DNA of 64,000 nt from Bordetella sp. LUAb4. GTDB taxonomy: Bacteria > Pseudomonadota > Gammaproteobacteria > Burkholderiales > Burkholderiaceae_B. Below, piece by piece: positions 41,000-50,548 of the stretch. The stretch covers positions 1,116,001 to 1,180,000 of the forward strand of contig NZ_JAHPZX010000002.1 of NCBI RefSeq assembly GCF_021325795.1. Reading direction: 5' to 3'. Within the stretch, counting starts at the first letter, position 1, and each line of letters starts with the position of its first letter. The notes under the pieces were generated by a model that searched no databases, was not told where the DNA came from, and saw only the letters and a program-made list of their open reading frames with translations. Both the position numbers and the translations under genes were made by a program.

Positions 41000-42811
41000 C
41001 TAATAAGTCGGCCATTCAATGGGGGCCCATTTGTGCGACCCCAGATAGCCGAACCGCTTCGTCGTGAATGCCACCCACTCCACCAACTTCATCCGGGAGC
41101 GAAGCCAACGGTCGATGACCGGGTGGCTGGGCCAGTGCTTGAGAACCTGCAGCCTGTGGGCGTGGCAGGTGCGATCGTAGCAGTCCATGACCAGCCTGAT
41201 CGGTGGCAGCACTTTTGCTCCGGGCGCTTGCATATAGGATTCATAGAGGGCCGGCAGTTGGACATCATCCCGCTTGCATTCCTTGATCAGCCGATTCAGC
41301 TGCGCCGGCCATCGGGGCTCGATATGGCTCGCATACGCGGCCAGTCCCAAGCCCAGTTGGTCGCGCAGCGCTTGATGGGTGGCATTCTCGGTGACCCATG
41401 CATTGGGGATTTCATGCAGGCACACGTCCGGCAGCGTCTTGGCGATGACGTGCCTCAAAGCGCCTTCAGGCGGAATGGCGGGCGCTTCTTTCTGGGCTTC
41501 GCTCCAATCATGCAGATCCTTCAGAATGACGGGTTGCGCTTCCCAGCGATCGACATTGCGCCACTCCAGGCGCTGCAAGGGGTTCACGAAACCCTCGACC
41601 TTCCAGGCCAGCTCTTCGTAGACGAACAGCGTGAAGACGGGCCCCCCAGGTTTTTCCGTCCAACGACCTTGATCCACCGGCTGTCCCGCGATCAGACCCA
41701 GCTTGTCCATGCGTGCCAGGATCTCCACCGCGAGCGGCGCGGGATCGCACCTGACACGATATCCTGTGTCTTCGATGGCGACCAGGCTGTAAAGATTAAG
41801 CGATTGGTCCGCCGGAAAGCCAAGGCGCTCGCTGGTGGCACGTGCCACATCGGCAAGAAGCCTGACCGTATCCGGATCGAGCTGGCCTTCCAGGCCCATG
41901 CCGGCCTTTTGAACGTCCTTCTGATACATGCTCAGCATCTCCTCGGCCAGGGTCATGGCGATGACGCTGGGCTTGAGGCTGTCGCGAATCGATTCCAGCC
42001 AGTCGGTCTTGAAGTCTTCCGGTACCTGTCCGCCGGCAAAGGGCATGCTCACGCACAGAGGATCTTTCTTTTCGGGCAAGCCCAGACGGTCCGCCATCCA
42101 GTCCCAGATTTCGCTGACGAAATGGATTTCGTTGTTGCGGTAAAACGCCTGTAGCTCGCTCTCTCGATCGCCTAAAAGCCTATGCTGGTCGCGCTGATGG
42201 CGTATGTGCCTCTGGTACCAGCCGCTCAGGTGCCCCTGCAACATTTGCTCGACCATCTGCTCCTTGGCTTTCCATACTTTTTCGCGCAAGCCGCCCGCCC
42301 CCAGGGCCAGGTCACGCGCGGCACCCGCCAGATTGGCCGTCACGCCCGGCGCGCACACCGTGACCCCGTCCGCGAGCTGCATGATGGCCCTGGCCTTGTC
42401 GTCCGGCCCGATGGCGGCGCTGTCGCCGCTCACCATGAGCGCGGCTTCGTGCAGCGCGGGCAAGCCGTGGCGATAGATGGTGTCGACCAGGTCACCGAAA
42501 GCACCGGCATCCAGGTTTTCGAAAAATGTATTGAACTGGTTGCTCACGTGATCGGCGCGGCTGGGTTCGTGCGTGCCGATGAAGGCGACCAGCGCGGCGA
42601 CGTCCGTGCGCATCTGCGCGTTTACCGTTTGGAAGTCCTCGGACAAGCGGAATGCCTCGAAGGTGCCGTGCCGCTCGGGTGCGTAGTGGATGGTTTCCGC
42701 CGGCGCTGCCGAATCAGCGGATGCCGTAACGGACACCTGCATGGGCTGGGCGGAGGTAGAAAAGAATTGCGGTTGAAAGCCGGAGGAGGAAGCGATGGAA
42801 GTCGATTGCAT
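41000..42811 (-). CDS. Large hypothetical protein, effector-like
   Basis: Not confidently recognised. The 603-residue product has no signal peptide or membrane helix. Residues 1-60 are Ser/Gln/Pro/Ala-rich (MQSTSIASSSGFQPQF) and look like a disordered secretion leader; the rest is helical with acidic/aromatic motifs such as NEIHFVSEIWDWMADRLGLP and MQLADGVTVCAPGVTANL. That pair weakly recalls the IpaH/NEL ubiquitin-ligase fold (a Cys in a short motif, then HFV.EI), but the catalytic Cys-x-Asp is absent, so I do not assign it. Alone, with a duplicated 17-bp element upstream. Confidence 0.6.
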   Translation of the reverse strand: MQSTSIASSSGFQPQFFSTSAQPMQVSVTASADSAAPAETIHYAPERHGTFEAFRLSEDFQTVNAQMRTDVAALVAFIGTHEPSRADHVSNQFNTFFENLDAGAFGDLVDTIYRHGLPALHEAALMVSGDSAAIGPDDKARAIMQLADGVTVCAPGVTANLAGAARDLALGAGGLREKVWKAKEQMVEQMLQGHLSGWYQRHIRHQRDQHRLLGDRESELQAFYRNNEIHFVSEIWDWMADRLGLPEKKDPLCVSMPFAGGQVPEDFKTDWLESIRDSLKPSVIAMTLAEEMLSMYQKDVQKAGMGLEGQLDPDTVRLLADVARATSERLGFPADQSLNLYSLVAIEDTGYRVRCDPAPLAVEILARMDKLGLIAGQPVDQGRWTEKPGGPVFTLFVYEELAWKVEGFVNPLQRLEWRNVDRWEAQPVILKDLHDWSEAQKEAPAIPPEGALRHVIAKTLPDVCLHEIPNAWVTENATHQALRDQLGLGLAAYASHIEPRWPAQLNRLIKECKRDDVQLPALYESYMQAPGAKVLPPIRLVMDCYDRTCHAHRLQVLKHWPSHPVIDRWLRSRMKLVEWVAFTTKRFGYLGSHKWAPIEWPTY

Positions 42812-42888
42812 GGCATGGCCGTCAGTCCTGAGAAGTGGACTGAGTGGACAAAGCGCACGAATCGTTTCCTGGCACTTGCGCACGCCAC

Positions 42889-42990
42889 CATCAAACAAAC
42901 GTGAAGCTTGGCGCCAGGGCGAGGCTGTCGCGCCACGTGTGGTGCCTTTCCTTCCTGGATCCCCTTGCGCCTACATCAAACAAACGTGAA
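42889..42990. repeat. 17-bp direct repeat pair upstream of the effector-like gene
   Basis: catcaaacaaacgtgaa occurs at 42889-42905 and 42974-42990, 85 bases apart. On the minus strand this reads TTCACGTTTGTTTGATG, twice upstream of the gene starting at 42811. It may be a duplicated promoter or operator element. Confidence 0.75.
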
Positions 42991-43065
42991 TGCCGAACCG
43001 GGGAATGAATGCCGAATCCGAGGGCGAACCGGAGCGAATGCGGAACTTGAGGCTGAGTACCTGAC

Positions 43066-43695
43066 CTAAGGCGCGGCTGTGGCGCCGCTGGTGGGGCACT
43101 TGCCATGATTCCAGCATTGATAGCGCCATTCCCAGGGCGCGACGGCGCCCGCCTGCGCCCATAAGCCCTTGCGTTGATCGCGCGCCCTGCTTTCTATCCC
43201 GGGCAAGGATGCGTCGCGCAGATACTCGCCATGGCGCGCCATATTGGCCCAGGCGTAGCCGGCGTCCACCTGCTGCCAGCTCACCGTGTGGCCGCCCTCG
43301 CCCGGCAGGTCGCAGACGTCGCGGGCGTATTGGTCTTTTTCATAGCAGCGCGCCGTCAGCGTCTTGCCTGCCACCATGGCTTCCAGGCTCTTGCGTGCCG
43401 CCTGGCCAAAGGGCTGGCCGGGCTTGACCTCTCCATGCCCTACCTCCGGCGCATCGATACTGGCCAGCCGAACGCGCCGCTGGCCACCGTCCGTCTGCAA
43501 CGTGATCGTGTCGCCATCCCCGACATTGACCACACGGCCGCGCAGCTCGTACGTGGCGCCGACGGCACGGCTCACCGCGTCATCGCCGCGCGGACCGTGC
43601 GAGGTGGACAGGTAGGCGACGCCGGCACCGGCCAGCGCGCAGGCCAGCGCGGCAACCGGGCGGGCCAGGCCGATGCGCCCCAAGAGTTTACGCAA
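43066..43695 (-). CDS. Thermonuclease (SNase)-family protein
   Basis: A 209-residue exported or membrane-anchored staphylococcal-nuclease-fold protein. Hydrophobic segment AALACALAGAGVAYLS at ~15-30. SNase motifs: VVNVGDGDTITL, VRLASIDAPEVGHGE and KDQYARDVCDLPGEG give the usual Asp/Arg/Glu active-site region. C-terminal cysteines (YQCWNHGKC) may form a disulfide. The start appears to be TTG at 43695; no ATG/GTG in this frame lies nearby upstream. The real start might be further in. Confidence 0.9.
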   Translation of the reverse strand: MRKLLGRIGLARPVAALACALAGAGVAYLSTSHGPRGDDAVSRAVGATYELRGRVVNVGDGDTITLQTDGGQRRVRLASIDAPEVGHGEVKPGQPFGQAARKSLEAMVAGKTLTARCYEKDQYARDVCDLPGEGGHTVSWQQVDAGYAWANMARHGEYLRDASLPGIESRARDQRKGLWAQAGAVAPWEWRYQCWNHGKCPTSGATAAP

Positions 43696-43878
43696 GGGGG
43701 CGCGCGGCGCGCCGGACGCACGTGCAGGGGGTGGAGGGGAACGGAGGATGATGCGGTCTCCTGGGCCTTGCGGGATGTCGGACCCTTAGTCTGATGGAGC
43801 GCATATTACCTGGGCGCGGCGTCCCATGGACGGGCGGCGTGGCCCTTATGTCACGGTGGCGTCACCCTTATGCCACCG

Positions 43879-44940
43879 TCACAGCCAACCCGCGCGGCGG
43901 AAACGCCAATACAGCAGGCCGCATGCGACGCCGATGCCGCCCAGCGTGACCGGATAGCCGTAGATCCACTTCAATTCCGGCATATGGTCGAAATTCATGC
44001 CGTAGATGCCGGCCACCGCGGTGGGCACCGCCAGGATGGCGGCCCAGGACGCCAGACGGCGAGTGGTGTCGTTCTGCTGCGATTGGCCGATCATCAAGCT
44101 GGCTTCGAAGGCGAAGGCGAGCGCCTCGCGCAAAGCCGCTACCAGCTCGTCGATGCGCACCACGCGGTCGGCCACCTCGCCGAAGTAAGGGCGCGCGTGG
44201 TCGTCGATAGCCGTCATTTCCACGCGGGAAAGGCGGCGGCAGATTTCGGCCAGCGGTGCGACGGCATTGTGGATACGCAGCAGATCGCGGCGCTGGCGGT
44301 ACAGCTTGCGAATATCGGAATCCTTCGCGCCGCGTATCAAAAGTTTCTGTTCGGCGTGTTCCACCACGCTTTCCAGACGCGTGGCGGCTTGCACGTAGCG
44401 GTCGACCAGCAAGTCCAGCAATTCGGAAGCAACGTAGTCGCTGCCGCGCGCCAGCAGATCAGGCGCGGCCTCCAGCCGTTCGCGCACGACACTGTGGCTG
44501 GCAGTCGCCCCGCGCCTTACGGTCAGCAGGAAGCCCTTACCGATGATCAACTGGGTTTCACCGAACATGGGGCGGTCGCCTTCGACTTCCACGGTGATCG
44601 CCACCACCAGCACGATGTGGCCGTAGTCGATGATCTTGGGCCGCCGGTGCGGCTCGCGAATCTCTTCGAGCGCCTTGGGGCCCAGCTGCAAAGCGTCGCT
44701 GACCTCGCCCAATAATTCCGGATGAGGATTTTTCAAGCCGATCCACAGCAGGCTGTTTTCCTTGCCGATATGTGCGGCGATCCCTTCGATGGGAATGCGC
44801 TGCGGCTGGCGGCCCTGCGTGTAGCCGACCGAGGCCACTACCTCGCCGTGATGGTCGTCGAAATCGCGATTGAGCGGCGCCGCCACCGTGGGCGGGGGCT
44901 GGAGTTCAGGGTACAGGGGGGCCAGGTCTTCTTGCTTCAT
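43879..44940 (-). CDS. corA: CorA-type magnesium/cobalt transporter
   Basis: A 353-residue CorA/ZntB superfamily channel. The N-terminal cytoplasmic domain (about 1-230) is followed by a long helix and two C-terminal membrane segments; the pore-loop motif YGMNFDHMPEL sits between them, as GMN in CorA (Mg2+/Co2+ import). ALQLGPKALEEI and EPHRRPKIIDY fit the family. A clear Shine-Dalgarno is absent. CorA versus a ZntB exporter cannot be fully separated by eye; GMN does not discriminate. Confidence 0.93.
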   Translation of the reverse strand: MKQEDLAPLYPELQPPPTVAAPLNRDFDDHHGEVVASVGYTQGRQPQRIPIEGIAAHIGKENSLLWIGLKNPHPELLGEVSDALQLGPKALEEIREPHRRPKIIDYGHIVLVVAITVEVEGDRPMFGETQLIIGKGFLLTVRRGATASHSVVRERLEAAPDLLARGSDYVASELLDLLVDRYVQAATRLESVVEHAEQKLLIRGAKDSDIRKLYRQRRDLLRIHNAVAPLAEICRRLSRVEMTAIDDHARPYFGEVADRVVRIDELVAALREALAFAFEASLMIGQSQQNDTTRRLASWAAILAVPTAVAGIYGMNFDHMPELKWIYGYPVTLGGIGVACGLLYWRFRRAGWL

Positions 44941-45110
44941 GGTCGAAGATAGTACCGCCCTTCGATCGATTATTGGGTGCGAGCAGCCGGGAATATCCTG
45001 CCTCCAGGCCCGGCCGCGCTGACCGCGGTATTCAGCTTGCTCTCAAGCGCGGCATGAGGATTGCTCTCCTCGGACACACCCCACAGACCCCCAAGGCACA
45101 GGAGATAACC

Positions 45111-45359
45111 ATGACAGGAAAGCCATCCAAGGACCAGGAATCCGAAGCCAAAAAGCAGCGTCACGAAGGCACTGCGAAACGGCCTGAAGACAAGGTACCT
45201 ACCTACCAGGAAGCCCTGGACGACGCCGTGGAAGATTCCTTCCCGGCCAGCGACCCTATCTCGCCCGGGGTAGCGGAAAAAGCGGACCGCGAGGTTTCCA
45301 CGTCCAAGGACGACAAGGACTGGAAACTCAAGCCCGGCAGCGAGACGAAGAAATCCTGA
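45111..45359 (+). CDS. Small hydrophilic protein with DSFPASDP motif
   Basis: An 82-residue, highly charged Lys/Glu/Asp-rich protein with no hydrophobic core. The central EALDDAVEDSFPASDPISP motif appears in many short proteobacterial proteins of unknown function, often stress-associated. AGGAGATAACC directly precedes the ATG, a strong ribosome site. Convergent with the helicase gene. Confidence 0.85.
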   Translation: MTGKPSKDQESEAKKQRHEGTAKRPEDKVPTYQEALDDAVEDSFPASDPISPGVAEKADREVSTSKDDKDWKLKPGSETKKS

Positions 45360-45375
45360 TGGGGCTCGATTCCTT

Positions 45376-47460
45376 TTAGAACAACTTCCTCAATCGCGCG
45401 CCCACGTCGACTTTCGCCACGGGCGCGCTGTCCTTGTTGCGCAAGGGCGGCAGCGGCGGCGCCTTGGGCATGGCTTCGAACAACGGCGCCATGGACTCCG
45501 GGATGAAGCGCGTGCGTGAACCGTAGACGTGGCGGTCGCCCATGCCCGTCTGCTGATGCACATAAAAGCGCTGCGGCACGATCAAGTGCAGGTTTTCCTT
45601 CGCGCGCGTCATGGCCACATACAGCAAGCGCCGCTCTTCCTCGATTTCCTCGGCGGTGCCCGTGCTCATGTCCGAAGGGATGCACCCGTCCACCACATTC
45701 AACACGTATACCGACTTCCATTCCTGCCCCTTGGCGGAGTGGATGGTGGACAAAATCATATAGTCCTCGTCGCGCAGCGGCACGCCGGACTCGTCGCTCG
45801 TCGCGTCCGGAGGATCCAGCGTCAGTTCCGTCAGGAAGCGTTCACGGCTGCCATACCCCGCCGCGATACGCGCCAATTGGTCGAGATCGGCCTTGCGCAC
45901 GCGCGCGTCTTCGTAAAGCCGTTCCAGCTGCGGCGCATACCAGCGCAAGGCGATGTCCAGGTCGGCGGGCCAGCGCAAGCCGGGCGCGCTGAGGTCCCGA
46001 TACGCCTGGACCAGACCGCCCCACTCCTCGCGCGCCGCCGCGCCAGGCTTGAAGTCCGCCAGCGCCGCCAGCGGATCGGCAGCCTGCCCCATGTCATCCA
46101 GCAGCCGCGCCGCCGTCGCCGGGCCGACGCCAGGCAGCAATTGCGCCACGCGAAAACCCGCCAGGCGGCCGCGCGGGTTCTGCGCCCAACGCAGCAAACC
46201 CAGCAAGTCCTTGATGTGCGCCGCTTCCAGGAAGCGCAGGCCACCGAACTTGACGAAGGGGATATTGCGCCGCGTCAGCTCCAATTCGACGTTGGCGCTA
46301 TGCCCCGATGCGCGAAACAATACCGCCTGCGACTTCAAGGTGGCGCCCGCCTCGCGCTGCGCCAACACCTGGTCGGCCACCCAGCGGGCTTGGCCCACTT
46401 CGTCGCTGACACTCACCAATTGCGGCTTGTTCGCCGATGCTCGGTCCGTCCACAAATTCTTGGCATAGCGTTCGCGCGCCAAACCGATGACGGCATTGGA
46501 AGCGTCCAGGATGGGCTGGGTCGAGCGGTAATTGCGATCCAGCGTGATGACTTGCGCGGGCTCGGCGAACTGGCCGGGAAAATCCAGGATATTGCGCACC
46601 GTGGCCGCGCGGAATGAGTAGATGGCCTGGGCATCGTCACCGACCACCACCAGGCCTTGGCCGGTCGGCTTCATCGCCAGCAGGATGGCCGACTGCAGGC
46701 GATTCGTGTCCTGGTACTCATCGACCAGAATATGGTCGAAGCGCGCGCCGACATCGCTGGCGATGGCCTCGTGGCCCAGCATCTCCGCCCAATAAAGCAG
46801 CAGGTCGTCGTAATCCAGGACCTGCTGGTCCTGCTTGGCCTCGACATAAGCGCGGAACAGGCGCTTGAGCGCATCTTCCCACTGCGCGCACCAGGGGAAG
46901 GCCTGCTGCAATACTTCACCCACGGGCGCCTGGCTGTTGACCACGCGCGAATAAATGGACAGGCAGGTGCCCTTGAGCGGGAAGCGCGACTCGGTGGCGC
47001 TGTAGCCCAGCTCATGGCGCAGGATGCCCATCATGTCCTCGGAGTCGCCGCGGTCATGAATGGTGAAGTTCTCCGACAGGCCGATGCGCCCGGCGCAATC
47101 CCGCAGCAGGCGCGCCCCGATGCCGTGAAAGGTACCGGCCCAGGGCAACGAAGGCGGCGTCTGCCCCGCCCGCATATTCATGACCTTGCGCAATACCGAA
47201 CCGACCCGCCGGTCCATTTCGATGGCGGCGCGGCGCGAAAACGTCAACATCAATATGCGCTGAGGGTCGGCGCCGTGCAGGATGAGATTGGCCACACGGT
47301 GTGCCAGGGTGCTGGTCTTGCCGGAACCGGCGCCGGCGATGACCAGCAACGGGCCGGCAGGCTCGGCACCGACGCCGTACTCGGCCGCCGCGCGCTGCTG
47401 CGGGTTGAGGCCGTCCAGGGGATGGGGCGGCGTGGCGGCGGGCGAAGGGGATTCGGACAT
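45376..47460 (-). CDS. UvrD/Rep-type superfamily 1 helicase
   Basis: A 694-residue ATP-dependent 3'-5' DNA helicase. Motifs: Q-motif LNPQQRAAAE, Walker A GAGSGKT (43-49), motif Ia LTFSRRAAIEM, Walker B ILVDEYQDTN, motif III VVGDDAQAIYSFRAA, motif IV NYRST, motif V STIHSAKGQEW, motif VI LLYVAMTRAKENLHL. The length is close to Rep/UvrD. ATG 47460 gives the family-like beginning; an ATG at 47526 adds 22 Pro/Arg-rich residues. Which of UvrD, Rep or a smaller paralogue it is cannot be decided here. Confidence 0.94.
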   Translation of the reverse strand: MSESPSPAATPPHPLDGLNPQQRAAAEYGVGAEPAGPLLVIAGAGSGKTSTLAHRVANLILHGADPQRILMLTFSRRAAIEMDRRVGSVLRKVMNMRAGQTPPSLPWAGTFHGIGARLLRDCAGRIGLSENFTIHDRGDSEDMMGILRHELGYSATESRFPLKGTCLSIYSRVVNSQAPVGEVLQQAFPWCAQWEDALKRLFRAYVEAKQDQQVLDYDDLLLYWAEMLGHEAIASDVGARFDHILVDEYQDTNRLQSAILLAMKPTGQGLVVVGDDAQAIYSFRAATVRNILDFPGQFAEPAQVITLDRNYRSTQPILDASNAVIGLARERYAKNLWTDRASANKPQLVSVSDEVGQARWVADQVLAQREAGATLKSQAVLFRASGHSANVELELTRRNIPFVKFGGLRFLEAAHIKDLLGLLRWAQNPRGRLAGFRVAQLLPGVGPATAARLLDDMGQAADPLAALADFKPGAAAREEWGGLVQAYRDLSAPGLRWPADLDIALRWYAPQLERLYEDARVRKADLDQLARIAAGYGSRERFLTELTLDPPDATSDESGVPLRDEDYMILSTIHSAKGQEWKSVYVLNVVDGCIPSDMSTGTAEEIEEERRLLYVAMTRAKENLHLIVPQRFYVHQQTGMGDRHVYGSRTRFIPESMAPLFEAMPKAPPLPPLRNKDSAPVAKVDVGARLRKLF

Positions 47461-47716
47461 GCGGGTAGGGGGCGCAGGCCGCGGCCTCTGAGGCACGACG
47501 GCAATGAGAGGAAAAACAGCTGGCATAATACTGGATATCCATCCAGACGACCGTAACAGCGGCGGGTATGCGAATTGCGGCCGCCATGGCGCATGCTCTG
47601 CGCTCGGTGACGCGTACCGCCGTCATCGGTGACGTACGCTGCGTTTAAGGGTGGCCTGCGCTGCCCGTCGCTGCCCGTAGTGCCGGACCCGCAGAATCCC
47701 GAGAAAGGAGACTTTC

Positions 47717-48166
47717 ATGGCCGACCGTATCGTCAAACTGCTCAATGATCTCGTGGAAACGTCCAAGGACGGCGAGAAAGGCTTCCTGGCCGCCGCCCAG
47801 GACACCCAGGACAGCGACCTGCGCGATCTATTCCGCGAACGCGCCACGGATTGCGGTAAAAGCGCGATGGAGCTGCAAGCCGTGGTGACCCGGCTGGGCG
47901 GCACACCGGAGACCGGCGGCCACGTGACTGCCGCCGTGCATCGCGGCTGGGTCCATCTGAAAGCGGCCCTTGCCTCGCGCAGCGAAGCCGCCATCCTGGA
48001 AGAATGCGAGCGCGGGGAAGACATCGCCAAACGCCACTACGCCGACGCCCTGCGCGAACCGCTGCCGGAGGACATCCGCGCCATGGTCGAACGCCAGTAC
48101 AACGGCGTGATGCGCCATCACGACCAGATCCGCGACCTGCACGACCGCTATCGCGAAAACGCCTGA
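47717..48166 (+). CDS. PA2169/DUF2383 four-helix-bundle protein
   Basis: A 149-residue ferritin-like-fold protein without an obvious di-iron set. It begins MADRIVKLLNDLVETSKDGEKGF, and has GGHVTAAVHRGWVHLKAALAS, the PA2169 signature. Function is unknown; relatives are stress-induced. GAGAAAGGAG precedes the ATG. Followed 55 bases later by the DUF72 gene on the same strand. Confidence 0.9.
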   Translation: MADRIVKLLNDLVETSKDGEKGFLAAAQDTQDSDLRDLFRERATDCGKSAMELQAVVTRLGGTPETGGHVTAAVHRGWVHLKAALASRSEAAILEECERGEDIAKRHYADALREPLPEDIRAMVERQYNGVMRHHDQIRDLHDRYRENA

Positions 48167-48221
48167 CAGGCCAAGGCGGGAACCAGGACCAGGACCAGGG
48201 AAGACGGCCACGAGCAATGCA

Positions 48222-49133
48222 ATGACCATAAGAGTTGGTACCGCGTCCTGGACCGACAAGACCTTGCTGGCCTGCGGCCGCTTCTATCCGCCCGAGGTGC
48301 GCGACGATGCCGCCGGCCGCCTGCGTTATTACGCCGCGCGCTTTCCGCTGGCGGAAATCGATGCGTCCTACTACGCCCTGCCGGATGCGCGCGTGGCACA
48401 GTCCTGGGTAGAACGCACGCCGCCCGGCTTCGTCTTCAACATCAAGTCGTTTCGACTGTTCACCGGGCATCAGACGCCGCTGCGCGCGCTCGACGCGGAC
48501 TTGCGCCGCGAGCTGCCACCCGCCGCTGCGGAAACCGTCGTGTACGCGGACCAGCTACCCGCGGAGATTCGCGAAGAAGCCTGGCGCCGTTTCCTGCTGG
48601 CCTTGGAACCTCTGCGCATGAGCGGAAAACTGGGGGCCGTGCATTTCCAGTTCCCGCCGTGGGTGCGTCCCGATCGGCGCGGCTTGGCGCGCGTGAGCGA
48701 TTGCGTCGTGCATCTGGAAGAAGATCTGGTGGCCGCGGTGGAATTCCGCCATGCCAGCTGGTATGACGGGGCCGCCAGGCAGGCAGCGACGTTGGACTAC
48801 CTACGGGAACTGGGTGCGGCGCATACCGTGGTCGACGCGCCGCAAGGCTATGACAACACCGTGCCCGCGCTATGGCAGGCGACGCGTGGCGATCTGGCCG
48901 TGGTGCGTTTGCATGGGCGCAACAACGCGGCCTGGAACAGCCGCGGCGCGGCCTCGTCCAGCCGCTTCCAGTATGAATACAGCCCGGAAGAACTGGCCGA
49001 ATTGGCGCGGCAAGTGCGCGAACTGGCGCGCCGCGTACGTGAGACCCACGTGGTGTTGAATACGAATTTCGAAGATCAGGGCATGCGCAACGCGCAAGGC
49101 TTGATCGCCGCCCTGAACCAGACGGCGGCGTGA
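48222..49133 (+). CDS. DUF72 family protein (TIM-barrel)
   Basis: A 303-residue cytoplasmic protein of the DUF72/YecE family. Motifs: VGTASWTDKTLL, ARFPLAEIDASYYALP, FVFNIKSFRLFTGH, AVEFRHASWYD and a C-terminal VLNTNFEDQGMRNAQGL. The biochemical function is unknown; a TIM-barrel hydrolase or lyase is usually suggested. It ends 4 bases before the convergent glycosyltransferase gene. Confidence 0.93.
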   Translation: MTIRVGTASWTDKTLLACGRFYPPEVRDDAAGRLRYYAARFPLAEIDASYYALPDARVAQSWVERTPPGFVFNIKSFRLFTGHQTPLRALDADLRRELPPAAAETVVYADQLPAEIREEAWRRFLLALEPLRMSGKLGAVHFQFPPWVRPDRRGLARVSDCVVHLEEDLVAAVEFRHASWYDGAARQAATLDYLRELGAAHTVVDAPQGYDNTVPALWQATRGDLAVVRLHGRNNAAWNSRGAASSSRFQYEYSPEELAELARQVRELARRVRETHVVLNTNFEDQGMRNAQGLIAALNQTAA

Positions 49134-49137
49134 GAGA

Positions 49138-50319
49138 TCAACGCGCCACGGGGGCGTCGCCGAGATCGCTTTGCGCGGCGGGGGCGATGGCCGTTTCTTC
49201 GTGGCCCAGGGCGCGGGCATAAGCCTGCTCGGTCAGTTGCACGAAGCGTTCGACACGGAAAGACTGCACGCACTTGCGGCGCGCGGCCGCACCGGCCTCG
49301 GGCAGCAGACTCGGACGGGGCAGCAGGTGCTCCAGCAATAGCGTCAGGCGACCGACGTCACGTTCGGGCACCACCCAACCATCCACATACGGCGTGATGT
49401 TTTCCGGCAGGCCGCCATGGGAGGACACTACCACGGGCTTGCCCATGGACATCATTTCGCGGCAGGCGAAGGAGATGGTTTCGACGCTGTAGGACAGCAC
49501 GAACCCCAAGTCCAGCGCCCCGATGAAGGCCCGCACGTCTTCCAGCCGGCCGACCCAGGTGACGTGGTCGTGCATGCCCAATTCATCGATGCGAGCACGC
49601 TGGCTGTCGGACAAGGGCGCGCCGGCCAGGGCGATCTGCACCTGCGCGCGCAGATCTTGCGGCAGGCGCGACACGGCTTCGACCATGTCCAGCCAGCCCT
49701 TGTAGTCGTCGGTGCCGGCATTGCTGCCCAGCAAGATGCGTCGGTCCGGATGCTTCAGCAGGCGCGCGCGCAAGGCCTGCGCATCGCTGCCCGGGGCGTC
49801 GGGGGTGAAGTAGCAGGTGTCCACGCCGTTGCCGATGGTGCTCAGCGAGCAGGAACGGTAGGGGCTGTCGGCCAGCATGCGGCGCGCGAATTCGCACACA
49901 CCGATGGCGTGGTCCGTGCCGAAGTTGGCGCGCAGCCAGCCACTGAGCCGGGCAATGGGGCGGTCATTGTGCTTGGTGAAGACGATACGGGGGCGGCGCG
50001 ACCCCATGCCCAGGGTCGCCAGCATCGCCAGACGATGGTCCGCTGAGCCGTTCACGTGCACCAGCTCCACTTTTTCGCGGGAGATCAGGTCGCGCAGGCG
50101 CCGCGCGGCATGAAACACCTGATGGATACGGTTGGGGAAGGATTGCGCATACACCTTGACCCCCGGTACCTCGGCGGCCCGCCGATGCAGCGCGCTGCCT
50201 TGGGGCGCGGCAACCAGCACGTCGTGACGGCGCGACAGGACACGCGCCAGGCTCAGCACATAACTGGTGTGCCCTCCGGTCCCCGTACTCGTGTGGAAAT
50301 TGGTGTACAAGACCTTCAT
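49138..50319 (-). CDS. GT4 family glycosyltransferase
   Basis: A 393-residue GT-B fold retaining glycosyltransferase. The N-terminal half starts KVLYTNFHTSTGTGGHTSYV, the acceptor-side Gly-rich loop; the C-terminal nucleotide-sugar half has NGVDTCYFTPD, WVGRLEDVRAFIGALDLGF and the GHEE-like catalytic region SYSVETISFACREMMSMGKPVV. Probably builds a surface polysaccharide or LPS sugar. Start ATG 50319 follows GGGGGGCGCTG. No other glycan genes are nearby. Confidence 0.92.
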   Translation of the reverse strand: MKVLYTNFHTSTGTGGHTSYVLSLARVLSRRHDVLVAAPQGSALHRRAAEVPGVKVYAQSFPNRIHQVFHAARRLRDLISREKVELVHVNGSADHRLAMLATLGMGSRRPRIVFTKHNDRPIARLSGWLRANFGTDHAIGVCEFARRMLADSPYRSCSLSTIGNGVDTCYFTPDAPGSDAQALRARLLKHPDRRILLGSNAGTDDYKGWLDMVEAVSRLPQDLRAQVQIALAGAPLSDSQRARIDELGMHDHVTWVGRLEDVRAFIGALDLGFVLSYSVETISFACREMMSMGKPVVVSSHGGLPENITPYVDGWVVPERDVGRLTLLLEHLLPRPSLLPEAGAAARRKCVQSFRVERFVQLTEQAYARALGHEETAIAPAAQSDLGDAPVAR

Positions 50320-50468
50320 CAGCGCCCCCCGCTTCATACCGCTGCCGCCCGACGGGCGGCCCTTGCAATGCAAGCATCATGACAGCTGAAGGCTGCCGCC
50401 ATATGGCAGGGAGGTGACAAAAGACTGCGGAGTCGCAAGCGGTGCAACGCGCCGGCAGAGCATGCACC

Positions 50469-50503
50469 CGCCGTCCCCTGAGACGAAAATAAAGGGGACG
50501 GCG
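50469..50503. repeat. REP-like hairpin
   Basis: An 11-bp perfect inverted repeat (cgccgtcccct/aggggacggcg) with a 13-base loop ending AAATA lies in the 175-base gap between the glycosyltransferase and the TRAP transporter. GGGGACGG arms of this kind resemble repetitive extragenic palindromes. Confidence 0.45.
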
Positions 50504-50548
50504 CCACAAGCTTTACCGATAATTACAAACTACTGACGCCTGAAGGGC

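Noticed and set aside
41000-42811. NEL ubiquitin-ligase assignment
   Set aside because: The Cys-x-Asp catalytic motif and the Leu-rich-repeat region are missing; resemblance rests on HFV.EI only.
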